A stretch of DNA of 64,000 nt from Celerinatantimonas sp046054195 (GTDB taxonomy: Bacteria; Pseudomonadota; Gammaproteobacteria; Enterobacterales; Celerinatantimonadaceae). Made by a program: the position numbers and the translations under genes. Every line of letters starts with the position of its first letter. Within the stretch, counting starts at the first letter, position 1. The notes under the pieces were generated by a model. It had not been told where the DNA came from. It worked only from the letters and a program-made list of their open reading frames with translations, and did no database searches. Shown here piece by piece: positions 23,630 to 32,741 of this stretch. The stretch covers positions 1 through 64,000 of the forward strand of contig NZ_JBEQCS010000006.1 in the NCBI RefSeq assembly GCF_046054195.1, written 5' to 3'.

Positions 23630-25254
23630 GCCAATACTTTGCCATTTTAACCACCATTGGCGAGGCTAAAATCGCCAATGCCACCGCACTGGACCAAGCT
23701 GTTGAGATTAAACAGATGGCACTCGGCGATGGCAACGGCGACACACCAACGCCAAGCGAGAGCCAAACGGCGCTGCTTAACGAGCACTACCGCGCCAGTT
23801 TAAACAGCCTAAGCGTGAGTGACGATAACCCCAGCCAGATCATTGCCGAGCTGGTTGTGCCTGAAGATGAAGGCGGTTATTGGATCCGCGAGTTGGGTTT
23901 GTTCGACACCAACGGCGATATGCTGGCGATTGCCAACTGCCCACCGACCTATAAGCCGCTATTGTCTGAAGGCTCCGGCCGCGTGCAGCGCATTCGCATG
24001 GTCTTAACAGTGAGCAACACCAGCGCCGTCACCCTTAAAATTGACCCATCGGTCGTGCTCGCCACCCGCGATTATGTCGATGCGCAAATGCTCAGTGTTC
24101 AGCAATACAGCGACACGCAAAACAGCGATTTAAAAGCCTACGTTGATAGCCAAGACAGCGACATCAAAGCCTATGTCGATGCTCAGGATAAAAGCTATCA
24201 AACCGCCGCAAAATCGGACGCCACTAAAAAGGCCAACCAGGCACTGGCAGACGCCCAAACCTACGCCGACACTCAAGATGCCAGCACTCTTGAAAACGCC
24301 AAGAGTTATGCTGATACCCAAGATGCTGCAACCTTAGCCGCTGCTAAATCCGATGCAACCAGCAAAGCCAACAGCGCTTTAAGCAGTGCCAAAAGTTATG
24401 CGGATACACAGGATGCAACCGTGTTGGCTAGTGCAAAAGCGGATGCCAGTAGTAAAGCCGATGCGGCTGAAGCCGCAGCGAAGAGTTACAGCGAAGATGC
24501 GGGGAATTTGAAAACTGGGCAAGTTGATAGCGATCGATTACCCGCAGCAACAACTTCCGTCGCCGGCGCTGTCAAGCGCGCAAAAGATGCTGACGCGTTA
24601 TCCGGAACTGGGGAGGCAATCCCTGGAGTCAATCAGGTCGCGGAGATGATGAGTCAGTTTGGTTTGTTTGGTGACGGGGTTGACACTGGTTTGATGATCG
24701 ACTCAACCACCCCTTTGTCGGTAATTGACGCGATACCCAATGGATTCATCTATTTTAATACAACGTTACTATCAAGTGACCCAACTGAGTCATTAAATTT
24801 TAAAGGGGTTAAAGTCCCATACGGTAGCTACGATTATGCAATAATTTGTGCTGGTGGGAAAGCCGGTGAGAGGATAGCTGGTACATATCATAGAGGGACG
24901 AATGAATGGATTCAAAACTATACAACGTCGAATCTACCTGTATATCCGTTCAACGCATCATCGACTCGAAAAATATATACGGTAGGTGTTGATCGTGTTT
25001 TTGGCACAACTTATACAGTTACGGGTGAAAAACCGAGGTTAGTACATCTGATTTTTGGTAACTCAAATAACACTGGGTTGCTAACTGTAGAGATTAACGG
25101 AACGGCATTTGTTAATGCGATTACCGCCTCTCAGGGGAGCGGACTTTGGGACTTTTATGACGGGACATTTTTATTTTTGCCTGGTGAAACGTATATGTTT
25201 GATTTTACAGGAAACTCGATGAATGGTGGATACCACTGGATGGAGATTGAATAA
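23626..25254 (+). CDS. H: Tail fibre protein (P2 gpH-like)
   Basis: 542 aa. Residues 1-150 are the conserved P2-type fibre N-terminus that binds the baseplate (YFAILTTIGEAKIANA, GGYWIRELGLFD, PSVVLATRDYVDAQ). Residues ~150-290 are an Ala/Asp/Ser coiled-coil-like repeat region with two 90-bp units (24298-24477). The C-terminal ~200 residues are AT-rich and unrelated to the fibre of prophage B, consistent with an exchangeable receptor-binding tip. The stop overlaps G (TAATG). Confidence 0.92.
   Translation: MSQYFAILTTIGEAKIANATALDQAVEIKQMALGDGNGDTPTPSESQTALLNEHYRASLNSLSVSDDNPSQIIAELVVPEDEGGYWIRELGLFDTNGDMLAIANCPPTYKPLLSEGSGRVQRIRMVLTVSNTSAVTLKIDPSVVLATRDYVDAQMLSVQQYSDTQNSDLKAYVDSQDSDIKAYVDAQDKSYQTAAKSDATKKANQALADAQTYADTQDASTLENAKSYADTQDAATLAAAKSDATSKANSALSSAKSYADTQDATVLASAKADASSKADAAEAAAKSYSEDAGNLKTGQVDSDRLPAATTSVAGAVKRAKDADALSGTGEAIPGVNQVAEMMSQFGLFGDGVDTGLMIDSTTPLSVIDAIPNGFIYFNTTLLSSDPTESLNFKGVKVPYGSYDYAIICAGGKAGERIAGTYHRGTNEWIQNYTTSNLPVYPFNASSTRKIYTVGVDRVFGTTYTVTGEKPRLVHLIFGNSNNTGLLTVEINGTAFVNAITASQGSGLWDFYDGTFLFLPGETYMFDFTGNSMNGGYHWMEIE
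24298..24477 (+). repeat. Two 90-bp tandem units in H
   Basis: Each unit encodes 30 residues of the form AKSYADTQDA.........SDATSK.... Prophage B's fibre has four such units on the opposite strand (61956-62315). In-frame multiples allow length changes by slippage or recombination. Confidence 0.8.
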
Positions 25255-25700
25255 TGCGATATTTCAAAGATGATACTAATCAGCTTTATGCATACGATAA
25301 TGGTTTACTCACATCCACTGAAAAACAGGCACAGGTAGACGCAGCTCAGGCGGCGTATGATGCCGATAACTCAGATGAGAATCTAATCGCTCTGCAAAGT
25401 GCTCAGTCCATTCGGGTCTACATCAAAGATGATTTAACAGAGCTCAGTGAAACCGACTATCAAGCGGCAATTGCCCCCACCGACGAACAAAAACAAGCGA
25501 CCGAAGCCGCTGCCGTTCGCGCTACGCGTGATGAACTAGCCGACCGCACGAGCCGTGAGATTAACCGCTTAGAAGATGCCGGCACTGATGCCAGCGATTG
25601 GCGGCAATATCGCATTGCACTGCGCAATGTACCGGAGCAAGACGGTTTTCCATTTGATGTGCAATGGCCCGAAACACCGGGCGAATTTACAGGGAAATAA
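25254..25700 (+). CDS. G: Tail fibre assembly chaperone (P2 gpG-like)
   Basis: 148 aa: MRYFKDDTNQLYAYD at the start, variable middle, and a C-terminal ~55 residues (REINRLEDAGTDASDWRQY and NVPEQDGFPFDVQWPE) that are identical in the prophage B homologue. The N-terminal part differs, so the join between identical and different sequence near position 25518 marks a recombination boundary. Confidence 0.9.
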   Translation: MRYFKDDTNQLYAYDNGLLTSTEKQAQVDAAQAAYDADNSDENLIALQSAQSIRVYIKDDLTELSETDYQAAIAPTDEQKQATEAAAVRATRDELADRTSREINRLEDAGTDASDWRQYRIALRNVPEQDGFPFDVQWPETPGEFTGK

Positions 25701-25705
25701 CCCAA

Positions 25706-25734
25706 AGGGCTGCGTCATTGCGGCCCTCATTTTT
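25706..25734 (+). terminator. Terminator after G
   Basis: AGGGCTGC/GCGGCCCT stem (one G-U pair) with a 6-nt loop and a trailing CATTTTT run. It ends the V-G transcript; FI starts about 130 nt on, and that gap should contain the FI promoter. Confidence 0.6.
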
Positions 25735-25859
25735 AGCTAACTTCAAAACCGCCAATACATTGCCCACTGTAGCTTTGGTCACTACATCTAAAATCAGCTG
25801 CCCATTGCCCCGGCCCTTGGCAACCTGCCAGAGAATCAATCTTCCTGCAGGAGCTTGTT

Positions 25860-27026
25860 ATGCCAACTGACTACCACCACGGCACGCGTGTTACCGAGAT
25901 AACCGAAGGCAGCCGGGTAATCACAACGGTGTCATCGGCCATTATTGGAATGGTCTGCACCGCTGAAGATGCCGACGAATCGGCGTTTCCGCTCAATAAA
26001 CCAGTGCTGCTAACCAACGTTAAAAACGCCATCAGTGATGCAGGCGTTAAAGGCACGCTGGCCGCGGCATTAGACGCCATTAGCGACCAAGCCAGCCCCG
26101 TCACCGTAGTGGTGCGAGTGGCCGAAGGTGAAAGCGACGATGAAACCACCTCCAACATTATTGGTGGCACAGAGAACGGCCGCTACACCGGCTTGCAAGC
26201 ACTGCTCACCGCCGAAGCACAATTAGGTGTGAAACCACGCATTTTAGGCGTACCGGGGCTTGATACCCAGCCAGTGGTTAGTGCCATGATCAGCATTGCC
26301 CAAACCTTGCGCGCCTTTGCCTACGCCAGTTGCTATGGCATCGAGAACGTCTCAGACGCCATTGATTATCGCAATAACTTTGGGGCGCGCGAGCTCATGC
26401 TACTGTGGCCCGATTTTACCGCCTGGGATACCACAACCGATGCCGAAGCCAACGCCAATGCCGTTGCTCGCGCATTAGGGCTGCGCGCCAAAATCGACGA
26501 AGAAACTGGCTGGCACAAAACCCTCTCTAACGTTACGGTCAACGGCGTGGATGGCATCAGCAAAGATGTCTATTGGGACTTACAAAGTACCAGCACCGAT
26601 GCCGACCTACTCAACAAAAACGGCATCACCACATTGATTCGCCGTGATGGCTTTCGCTTTTGGGGCTCGCGCACCTGCGAAGAAGACACCTTCTTTTTTG
26701 AAAACTACACCCGCACTGCGCAAATCATCATGGACACAATGGCCGATGCGCACTTTTGGGCGGTAGATAAACCCCTGCATGCCTCCTTGGTGCGCGACAT
26801 CTTAGAAGGCATCAATGCCAAATTCCGCGAATGGGTGTCGCTTGGCTACCTGTTAGGCGGCAGCGCCTGGTATGACGAAACGCTTAACACCGAAGACACC
26901 CTCAAAGCCGGCAAACTGTATATCGATTACGACTACACGCCGGTGCCGCCGCTGGAAAACTTAATGCTGCGCCAGCACATTACCGACACCTATTTAGCTG
27001 ACTTTGCCAGCCAAATAAACAGCTAA
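25860..27026 (+). CDS. FI: Tail sheath protein (P2 FI-like)
   Basis: 388 aa: YHHGTRVTEITEGSRVI, TVVVRVAEG, RILGVPGLDTQPV, RFWGSRTCEEDTFFFENYTR and LEGINAKFREWVSLGYLLGG-type residues. Contractile sheath subunit. Good ribosome-binding site (CAGGAGC). Confidence 0.96.
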   Translation: MPTDYHHGTRVTEITEGSRVITTVSSAIIGMVCTAEDADESAFPLNKPVLLTNVKNAISDAGVKGTLAAALDAISDQASPVTVVVRVAEGESDDETTSNIIGGTENGRYTGLQALLTAEAQLGVKPRILGVPGLDTQPVVSAMISIAQTLRAFAYASCYGIENVSDAIDYRNNFGARELMLLWPDFTAWDTTTDAEANANAVARALGLRAKIDEETGWHKTLSNVTVNGVDGISKDVYWDLQSTSTDADLLNKNGITTLIRRDGFRFWGSRTCEEDTFFFENYTRTAQIIMDTMADAHFWAVDKPLHASLVRDILEGINAKFREWVSLGYLLGGSAWYDETLNTEDTLKAGKLYIDYDYTPVPPLENLMLRQHITDTYLADFASQINS

Positions 27027-27035
27027 GGAGTCCCC

Positions 27036-27551
27036 ATGGCCCTGCCACGTAAACTAAAAAACTTTAACCTGTTTAACGACGCCAACAGCTACATGGGGAT
27101 GGTGAAAAGCATCACCCTGCCTAAGCTTGCTATTAAAACCGAGAGCTATCGCGGTGGCGGCATGCCCGGCACCATTGATGTGGATATGGGCCTGTCGGAT
27201 GATGCCATCACGCTGGAGTGGACCCTTGGCGGTTTTGACACCATTGCCCTTAGCCAGTTTGGCCAAACCAGCGCTGGTGCCGTGCCGCTGCGCTTTAATG
27301 GCGCGGTGCAGCGCGATGATACCGGCGAAACCGTAGGCGTTGAGATTAACGTGCGCGGTTTTCATAAAGAAATCGACATGGGCGATGCCAAACCCGGCGA
27401 CGACACCGAACACAAATACACCACCACTTGCAGCTACTACAAACTAAGCATCGATGGCAGCGACATCATTGAGATAGACCAGGTCAACATGGTTTTTAAC
27501 GTCAACGGTGAAGACCGCCTTGAAGATATTCGCAGTGCTTTGGGGCTTTAA
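27036..27551 (+). CDS. FII: Tail tube protein (P2 FII-like)
   Basis: 171 aa: LPRKLKNFNLFNDANSYMG, GGGMPGTIDVDMG, and the C-terminal INMVFNVNGEDRLEDIRSALG pattern. Inner tube subunit. A terminator overlaps its stop codon. Confidence 0.96.
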   Translation: MALPRKLKNFNLFNDANSYMGMVKSITLPKLAIKTESYRGGGMPGTIDVDMGLSDDAITLEWTLGGFDTIALSQFGQTSAGAVPLRFNGAVQRDDTGETVGVEINVRGFHKEIDMGDAKPGDDTEHKYTTTCSYYKLSIDGSDIIEIDQVNMVFNVNGEDRLEDIRSALGL

Positions 27552-27563
27552 GCCCCTTTTTTT
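27542..27563 (+). terminator. Terminator overlapping the FII stop
   Basis: GGGGCT/AGCCCC with a 3-nt loop, followed by seven T. It probably attenuates transcription between the abundant sheath/tube genes and E-T. Prophage B has a terminator at the same place. Confidence 0.8.
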
Positions 27564-27577
27564 GATGGAGAACCCCA

Positions 27578-27874
27578 ATGACCGAGCCCAAATTAACCAC
27601 CGTAACGTTAGATGATCCACTCAGCCGCGGCGAGCAAACCATCACCACGCTGACCTTACGCAAACCCAGTGCCGGCGAACTGCGCGGCTTATCACTGGTC
27701 GACGTGATGCAGATGGACGTCAACGCCATGACCAAACTCTTGCCCCGGCTCACTCAACCCACGCTCACCGAAGATGAAGTACGCCGCCTCTCGCCAGCTG
27801 ATTTAGTGCAACTGGGCACAGAGGTAAACAGTTTTTTAGTACCCAAGCAGTTCATGGACTACCAAACCGAGTAG
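27578..27874 (+). CDS. E: Tail assembly chaperone gpE
   Basis: 98 aa: LDDPLSRGEQTITTLTLRKP, AGELRGLSLVDVMQMD and LVQLGTEVNSFLVPKQFM. It binds the tape measure during tail assembly. The last codons contain a T TTT TTA slippery heptamer, and the -1 frame leads into E', as in P2. Confidence 0.92.
   Translation: MTEPKLTTVTLDDPLSRGEQTITTLTLRKPSAGELRGLSLVDVMQMDVNAMTKLLPRLTQPTLTEDEVRRLSPADLVQLGTEVNSFLVPKQFMDYQTE
27832..27838 (+). promoter_or_regulatory. -1 programmed frameshift site for E+E'
   Basis: T TTT TTA in the zero frame of E (after AG of codon AGT) is an X XXY YYZ slippery site. After a -1 slip the frame stays open through 28005, giving a fused E+E' product. P2 makes E+E' in this way; the match of frame and site supports the same here. 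Confidence 0.75.
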
Positions 27875-27882
27875 AAGATGCC

Positions 27883-28005
27883 ATGGCCGATTTAGCCTTG
27901 GTGTTTCACTGGGGGCCGAGCGAGTTAAACGCCCTGGCCCTTTGCGATTTAATGAGCTGGCGCGAACAGGCCCGCGCTCGGTGGGAGCAAAACGATGGCC
28001 AATGA
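27883..28005 (+). CDS. E': Tail chaperone extension gpE' (GpE family)
   Basis: 40 codons from the in-frame ATG: MADLALVFHWGPSELNALAL then MSWREQARARW. This is the conserved GpE tail peptide. It is probably expressed as the C-terminal part of a -1 frameshift fusion with E rather than alone. It overlaps the T start by 11 nt. Confidence 0.85.
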   Translation: MADLALVFHWGPSELNALALCDLMSWREQARARWEQNDGQ

Positions 28006-30532
28006 TCTAAAAATTCAGATTATTCTAAAAGCGGTGGATAAAGCCTTAAAGCCGATTCGGGCAATTACCCAAGGCTCTGGCAAACTCTCCAAGCAACTGC
28101 AAATCAACCTCAACGCACTCAAAAAGCTCAACACCCAACAGCGCGATGTGCAGGCCTTTCGCCGCCAAAATCAAGCGCTGCAAACCACCCAAAACGAATA
28201 CCAACAAGCCCGGCAAACGGTCAAACAACTGGGCAAGGCCATGGCCCAAACCGAATCGCCCACGCGCGCCCAAGTGCGCGGGTTTGAGCGCGCCAAACGC
28301 GGTGCAAGCCGCTTAAAAGAGCAATACAACCAACAACGCCTTTCACTTGAGCAGATGCGCCGCGGCTTAAACCAATCAGGGCTTGATACCCGCCACTTAA
28401 GCCAGCATGAGCGCAGCTTGCGCCGTGATATCGAGCAAACCAACAGCGCCATTAACGCGCAAAAAAATCGCCTGCGCGGGCTTGCTCAGCAGCAAGAAAA
28501 AATGAAATTTCTGCGCAACCGTTACCGCCGCAACCAGCGCTTTACCGGCACCATGGCTGCCAATGGCGCGGGCACACTGGCCGCAGGCACCTCCTATTTA
28601 TTTGCCGGCAAACAACTGCTTAGCCCAGGTGTTGATTTTGCCCAGGCGATGAGCCACGTACAGGCGCTCACTCAACTTTCGGGCAACAGCAAGCAACTCA
28701 AAGCGCTGCGCGATCAAGCCCGCGCCCTCGGGGCCAGCACCCAATACACTGCCGTGGATGCTGCCAATGCTCAGGGATTTTTAGCCATGGCGGGCTTTAA
28801 CCCCAAAGCGATTCGCCAGACCATGCCATCGATGCTCAATCTAGCCAAAGCGGGCAACTTAGATTTAGGCGAAACCGCCGATATCTCCTCCAATATTTTG
28901 AGCGGCTTTGGCCTGCAATCGAGTGAAATGACTCGCGTGGCCGATGTGCTCACCAAAACCAGCATCACCAGTAACACCAACTTGCAGATGCTTGGCCAAA
29001 CCATGAAATTTATGGCACCGGTTGCCAAAGCCGCGGGGATGAGCTTAGAGCAAGCCGCCAGTATGGCCGGGTTATTGGGCAACGTGGGGATTCAAGCCTC
29101 GCAAGCGGGGACAACGCTTCGCGCCATGTTGCTGCGGCTTTCATCGCCGACCCAACAAGCGGCTAAGATGATGAAAAAACTCGGTGTGAGCGCAGTCGAT
29201 GCCAAAGGCAATGTGCGCGCCATTCCTGATGTATTGCAAGATGTGGCCAAAGCCACCGCAAAAATGGGCAACGGCAAACGGCTCAATGTGCTCAAACAGA
29301 TTTTTGGTGAAGAACCAGCTGCCGGCATGGCCGAACTGCTCGACCAAGCCGGCATTGGCGGGCTTAAAAAATACATCACGCAGGTGAGCAATTATCAGGG
29401 AACGGCGGCCAAAGTCGCCCATGTGATGGCCGATAACTTAGGCGGCGATTTAAAAACGCTGGGCAGTGGTTGGCAAGACTTAGGTATCGAGATAGAAACC
29501 CAGCAAGATGGGCCGCTGCGCTCACTCGTGCAAAACATCACCAGTATTCTGCACCAAATAAAAGACTGGGTGCACACCAACCCAAAGCTTGCCGCCACAC
29601 TGTTTAAACTAGCGGGCATTCTCACCACCATTATGGTGGTGGGTGGCGCACTCACGCTGACCCTAGCCAGTTTATTGGGGCCGCTGTTTACCCTGCGCTT
29701 TATCGTCAATATTTTAGGGCTGCGGCTCGGCTTTTTAAGCAGTATTTTTAAAGCGCTGGCCCTTCGCGCCCTGCCGATGGTTGGCCAAGCGCTGCTCTGG
29801 CTTGGGCGAATTCTACTGGCCAACCCAATTGGCCTTGCCATTACTGCCATTGGCACGGCGGCCTATCTGATTTACCGCTACTGGAGCCCAATTAAACGCT
29901 TTTTTAGCCAGCTCTGGAGCGAAATCAAGCAAGACTTTAGCGGCGGCCTCAAAGGCATTTTAAAATTCATTGCCGATTTTAATCCGCTGGCGCTGTTTTA
30001 CCGCGCCTTTGCGGGAGTGCTCAGTTACTTTGGCATTAAACTGCCCGCCAAAATGACCGACTGCGCCAAGATGGTCATCCAGGGCTTTTTAAATGGCCTC
30101 GGATTAGGTGCGATTAAAGATCGCATCATGAGCATTGGCAGCAACGTGATCAGCTGGTTTAAACAAAAACTCGGCATCCACTCACCAAGCCGCGTCTTTG
30201 CAGAGCTGGGCGGTTACACCATGGCCGGGCTTGATAACGGCCTGCGCCAAAGCGCCAGAGCGCCGCTTAAAACCATGCGCCAATTAGGCCAGCAGCTGAC
30301 CCAACAAGGCGCACAGGCGCTGAGCTTTCAATCAGCCAATTTTGACAGCCGCGCGCCGCTGCGCTCAAACAGTTCGCGCCAAGTTTCCCAAACCAACCAC
30401 TTTAGCGTGACCATTGCCCCCGCTCCGGGCATGGACCCCGCCGCCATTGGCCGCGAAGTACAGCGCCAACTGGCCCAATTTCAGCAGCAATTGGCCGTGA
30501 ACCAACGCAGCCAACTCAGTGATGAGGACTAA
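27995..30532 (+). CDS. T: Tail tape measure protein (P2 gpT-like)
   Basis: 845 aa. An N-terminal coiled coil is followed by the TP901-type core (GVDFAQAMSHVQALTQLSG, GLLGNVGIQASQAGTTLRAML), membrane-like segments near residues 540-640 (LAGILTTIMVVGGALTL), and a C-terminus HSPSRVFAELGGYTMAGLDNGL. Its length sets tail length, so the tail should be close to P2's. Confidence 0.95.
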   Translation: MANDLKIQIILKAVDKALKPIRAITQGSGKLSKQLQINLNALKKLNTQQRDVQAFRRQNQALQTTQNEYQQARQTVKQLGKAMAQTESPTRAQVRGFERAKRGASRLKEQYNQQRLSLEQMRRGLNQSGLDTRHLSQHERSLRRDIEQTNSAINAQKNRLRGLAQQQEKMKFLRNRYRRNQRFTGTMAANGAGTLAAGTSYLFAGKQLLSPGVDFAQAMSHVQALTQLSGNSKQLKALRDQARALGASTQYTAVDAANAQGFLAMAGFNPKAIRQTMPSMLNLAKAGNLDLGETADISSNILSGFGLQSSEMTRVADVLTKTSITSNTNLQMLGQTMKFMAPVAKAAGMSLEQAASMAGLLGNVGIQASQAGTTLRAMLLRLSSPTQQAAKMMKKLGVSAVDAKGNVRAIPDVLQDVAKATAKMGNGKRLNVLKQIFGEEPAAGMAELLDQAGIGGLKKYITQVSNYQGTAAKVAHVMADNLGGDLKTLGSGWQDLGIEIETQQDGPLRSLVQNITSILHQIKDWVHTNPKLAATLFKLAGILTTIMVVGGALTLTLASLLGPLFTLRFIVNILGLRLGFLSSIFKALALRALPMVGQALLWLGRILLANPIGLAITAIGTAAYLIYRYWSPIKRFFSQLWSEIKQDFSGGLKGILKFIADFNPLALFYRAFAGVLSYFGIKLPAKMTDCAKMVIQGFLNGLGLGAIKDRIMSIGSNVISWFKQKLGIHSPSRVFAELGGYTMAGLDNGLRQSARAPLKTMRQLGQQLTQQGAQALSFQSANFDSRAPLRSNSSRQVSQTNHFSVTIAPAPGMDPAAIGREVQRQLAQFQQQLAVNQRSQLSDED

Positions 30533-30537
30533 CCACC

Positions 30538-30978
30538 ATGATGATGGCCTACGGCAACTTTGTCTTTTCACTCACCACCCTTGCCTACCAAGAACTGCGC
30601 CGCCAAACCCAGTGGCGCTTTGGCAAAACGGAGCGCGTTGGCACCAACCCCGCGCGCCAGTTTATCGGCAAAGGTGATGACACCATTCGCTTAACCGGCA
30701 CCCTGCTGCCCACTTTTAAAGGCAGCGCGACCAGCCTTGATGCCCTCAGAATGATGGGCAACACTGGCAAAGCCTACCCACTGGTTGAAGGCGCGGGCCG
30801 CGTGTATGGCATTTTTATTTTAGAGAGCATGGAAGAGAGCAAAAGCATCTTTATCGACAACGGCAGTGCCCGCCATATTGAATTTAATCTGGCATTGCAG
30901 CGCATTGATGACGACCGAACCGACCTGCTGGGCGATGTCACCCAAGGCAGCCAACTGTTACCGCTGGTCACTAACTAA
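30538..30978 (+). CDS. U: Tail protein (P2 gpU-like)
   Basis: 146 aa: FVFSLTTLAYQELRRQTQWR, NPARQFIGKGDDTIRLTGTL and KAYPLVEGAGRVYG. Tail completion/terminator-side protein. Three adjacent in-frame ATGs leave the exact start open; the stop overlaps D. Confidence 0.94.
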   Translation: MMMAYGNFVFSLTTLAYQELRRQTQWRFGKTERVGTNPARQFIGKGDDTIRLTGTLLPTFKGSATSLDALRMMGNTGKAYPLVEGAGRVYGIFILESMEESKSIFIDNGSARHIEFNLALQRIDDDRTDLLGDVTQGSQLLPLVTN

Positions 30979-32156
30979 TGGCGCTCACTAATCCGCAGCC
31001 CATCTGCAAACTCACCGTCAATGGCACGGATATGACCAGCACCCTACAGCCGCGTTTGGTCAGTTTATCACTCACCGATAACCGCGATTTAACCGCCGAC
31101 ACTTTAACCGTCACATTAAGCGATGATGACGGCCTGCTGGTATTACCGCCTACCAATGCCGTGCTGCAATTATGGCTGGGTTGGAGCGATAGCGGCCTCA
31201 CTTACAAAGGCAGTTACACGGTCGATGAAGTCGAACACAGCGGCACACCAGATTTGCTACATATTCGCGCCCGCAGTGCTGACCTTAGCGGGGCATTTAA
31301 AACCAAACGCGAGCAAAGCTGGCATGGCGTCACACTTGGCTCGGTCTTATCGGTTATTGCCCAGCGCTATTCGCTCAAACAAGCGATATCGGCCTCACTT
31401 GCCAGTATTACCTTGGAACATTTAGACCAAACCCGCGAGAGCGATGCCAACCTGCTCAGCCGCCTTGGTCAACACTATGGCGCAGTGGCCACCATTAAAA
31501 ACAATCACCTGCTGTTTTTACCCAATGGCCAAAGCCAAAACTTAAGCGGCATTGCCCTGCCAACCATCACGCTCAATCGCCAAGATGGCGACCAACACCG
31601 TTACATGTTAGCCAAACGAGGCAGCTACACCGGCGTAAAAGCCTACTATTACCGCACCGACCAGGCAAAACGACTCACCACCATTGCCGGCACGGGCGAT
31701 GATTACAAAGAGCTGCGCCACAGCTACACCGACCAAGCCAGCGCCTTAGCCGCCGCACGAGCCGAGTGGCAACGGCTCCAGCAAGGCAGTGCCTCACTCA
31801 CCTTTACTCTCGCCCGTGGCCGCCCCGATTTAATCCCTGAGCAAACCTATCGCATCAACGGCATTAAATTGCAGATAAGTGCCATCATCTGGCTAGGTGG
31901 CAACGTGCGCCACCAATTTGGCCCGCAAAGCTACACCACCGAACTATCGCTCACCACCCAGACACCGCAAAACCTCATCGACAGCCACCCGGATACCTTC
32001 AGCGGTGTTATGGCTTGGTATTTAGATGCCAATAATCAGCAAAAATCCGTCACCGCCGGCAGCGGCCCGAACTACAAGCATTTAAGTTACCTGTACGCCA
32101 GTGAGAACAACGCCAAACGCGCAGCACAAAGGGAATGGGGAAAATTGAAGGGTTAA
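30978..32156 (+). CDS. D: Late tail protein (P2 gpD-like)
   Basis: 392 aa, gp27-type hub: PRLVSLSLTDNRDLTADTLTV, HIRARSADLSGAFKTKREQSW, LGSVLSVIAQRY, LLSRLGQHYGAVATIKNNHLL and GAYYYRTD-like loops. It forms the baseplate hub under gpV. Last gene of the tail operon; cargo on the opposite strand follows. Confidence 0.95.
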   Translation: MALTNPQPICKLTVNGTDMTSTLQPRLVSLSLTDNRDLTADTLTVTLSDDDGLLVLPPTNAVLQLWLGWSDSGLTYKGSYTVDEVEHSGTPDLLHIRARSADLSGAFKTKREQSWHGVTLGSVLSVIAQRYSLKQAISASLASITLEHLDQTRESDANLLSRLGQHYGAVATIKNNHLLFLPNGQSQNLSGIALPTITLNRQDGDQHRYMLAKRGSYTGVKAYYYRTDQAKRLTTIAGTGDDYKELRHSYTDQASALAAARAEWQRLQQGSASLTFTLARGRPDLIPEQTYRINGIKLQISAIIWLGGNVRHQFGPQSYTTELSLTTQTPQNLIDSHPDTFSGVMAWYLDANNQQKSVTAGSGPNYKHLSYLYASENNAKRAAQREWGKLKG

Positions 32157-32204
32157 ATTAATGACTGGTATTTTTGTTAAGTGCTGCGAGTTTTAGGCAA
32201 ACGG

Positions 32205-32624
32205 CTAGTCGCATACTTTCTTATAGAATTTTCTACGACCTGCAATATATAATTTTATATAAATTTTACGGCCATTTAATGTCTTACTATCCCAGAGAAA
32301 ATGATCTGGACCATTAAATGAAAGCGTTTTACTAGAATTAGGTAGAATCTGTACATCTGTAGCACATTCTTCGGGAGAAACTATATACTCAAATTTTCTC
32401 CTAGGCCATATGCCAGACTTATATACTACAACCCAATATTCCAAAATGACTGGCTTAGAACTTAAATTTCGTATGAAGATTTGATTTCCTAACTCTTCTT
32501 CTGAAGTTAAATTTTTCCCAATATCAATACGAAAACGATTGGTCCATAGTTCATAGAGTTTTACGATGGCTAAGAGCGTGGAAAGAAGTGCTCCCCACCA
32601 TGCTACATAGTCAATATTTTCCAT
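32205..32624 (-). CDS. Single-pass membrane protein, unknown
   Basis: 139 aa: an N-terminal helix (YVAWWGALLSTLLAIVKLYEL) then a beta-rich domain (QIFIRNLSSKPVILEYWVVVY). AT-rich cargo after D. I do not recognise it. It lies downstream of the MazG-like gene on the same strand, with 117 nt between, so the two may be co-transcribed and could form a sensor/effector pair. Confidence 0.5.
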   Translation of the reverse strand: MENIDYVAWWGALLSTLLAIVKLYELWTNRFRIDIGKNLTSEEELGNQIFIRNLSSKPVILEYWVVVYKSGIWPRRKFEYIVSPEECATDVQILPNSSKTLSFNGPDHFLWDSKTLNGRKIYIKLYIAGRRKFYKKVCD

Positions 32625-32741
32625 GTAAGTGCTCCGTATTATCGCCTGACGCTTAGCTAAGTTGCAGCTAACGCCACACTGAATTTAAAACGAACTAAAA
32701 AAGATTGGGCGTTAGTTGTCAATTTAAGCGGCTCCTTATGT

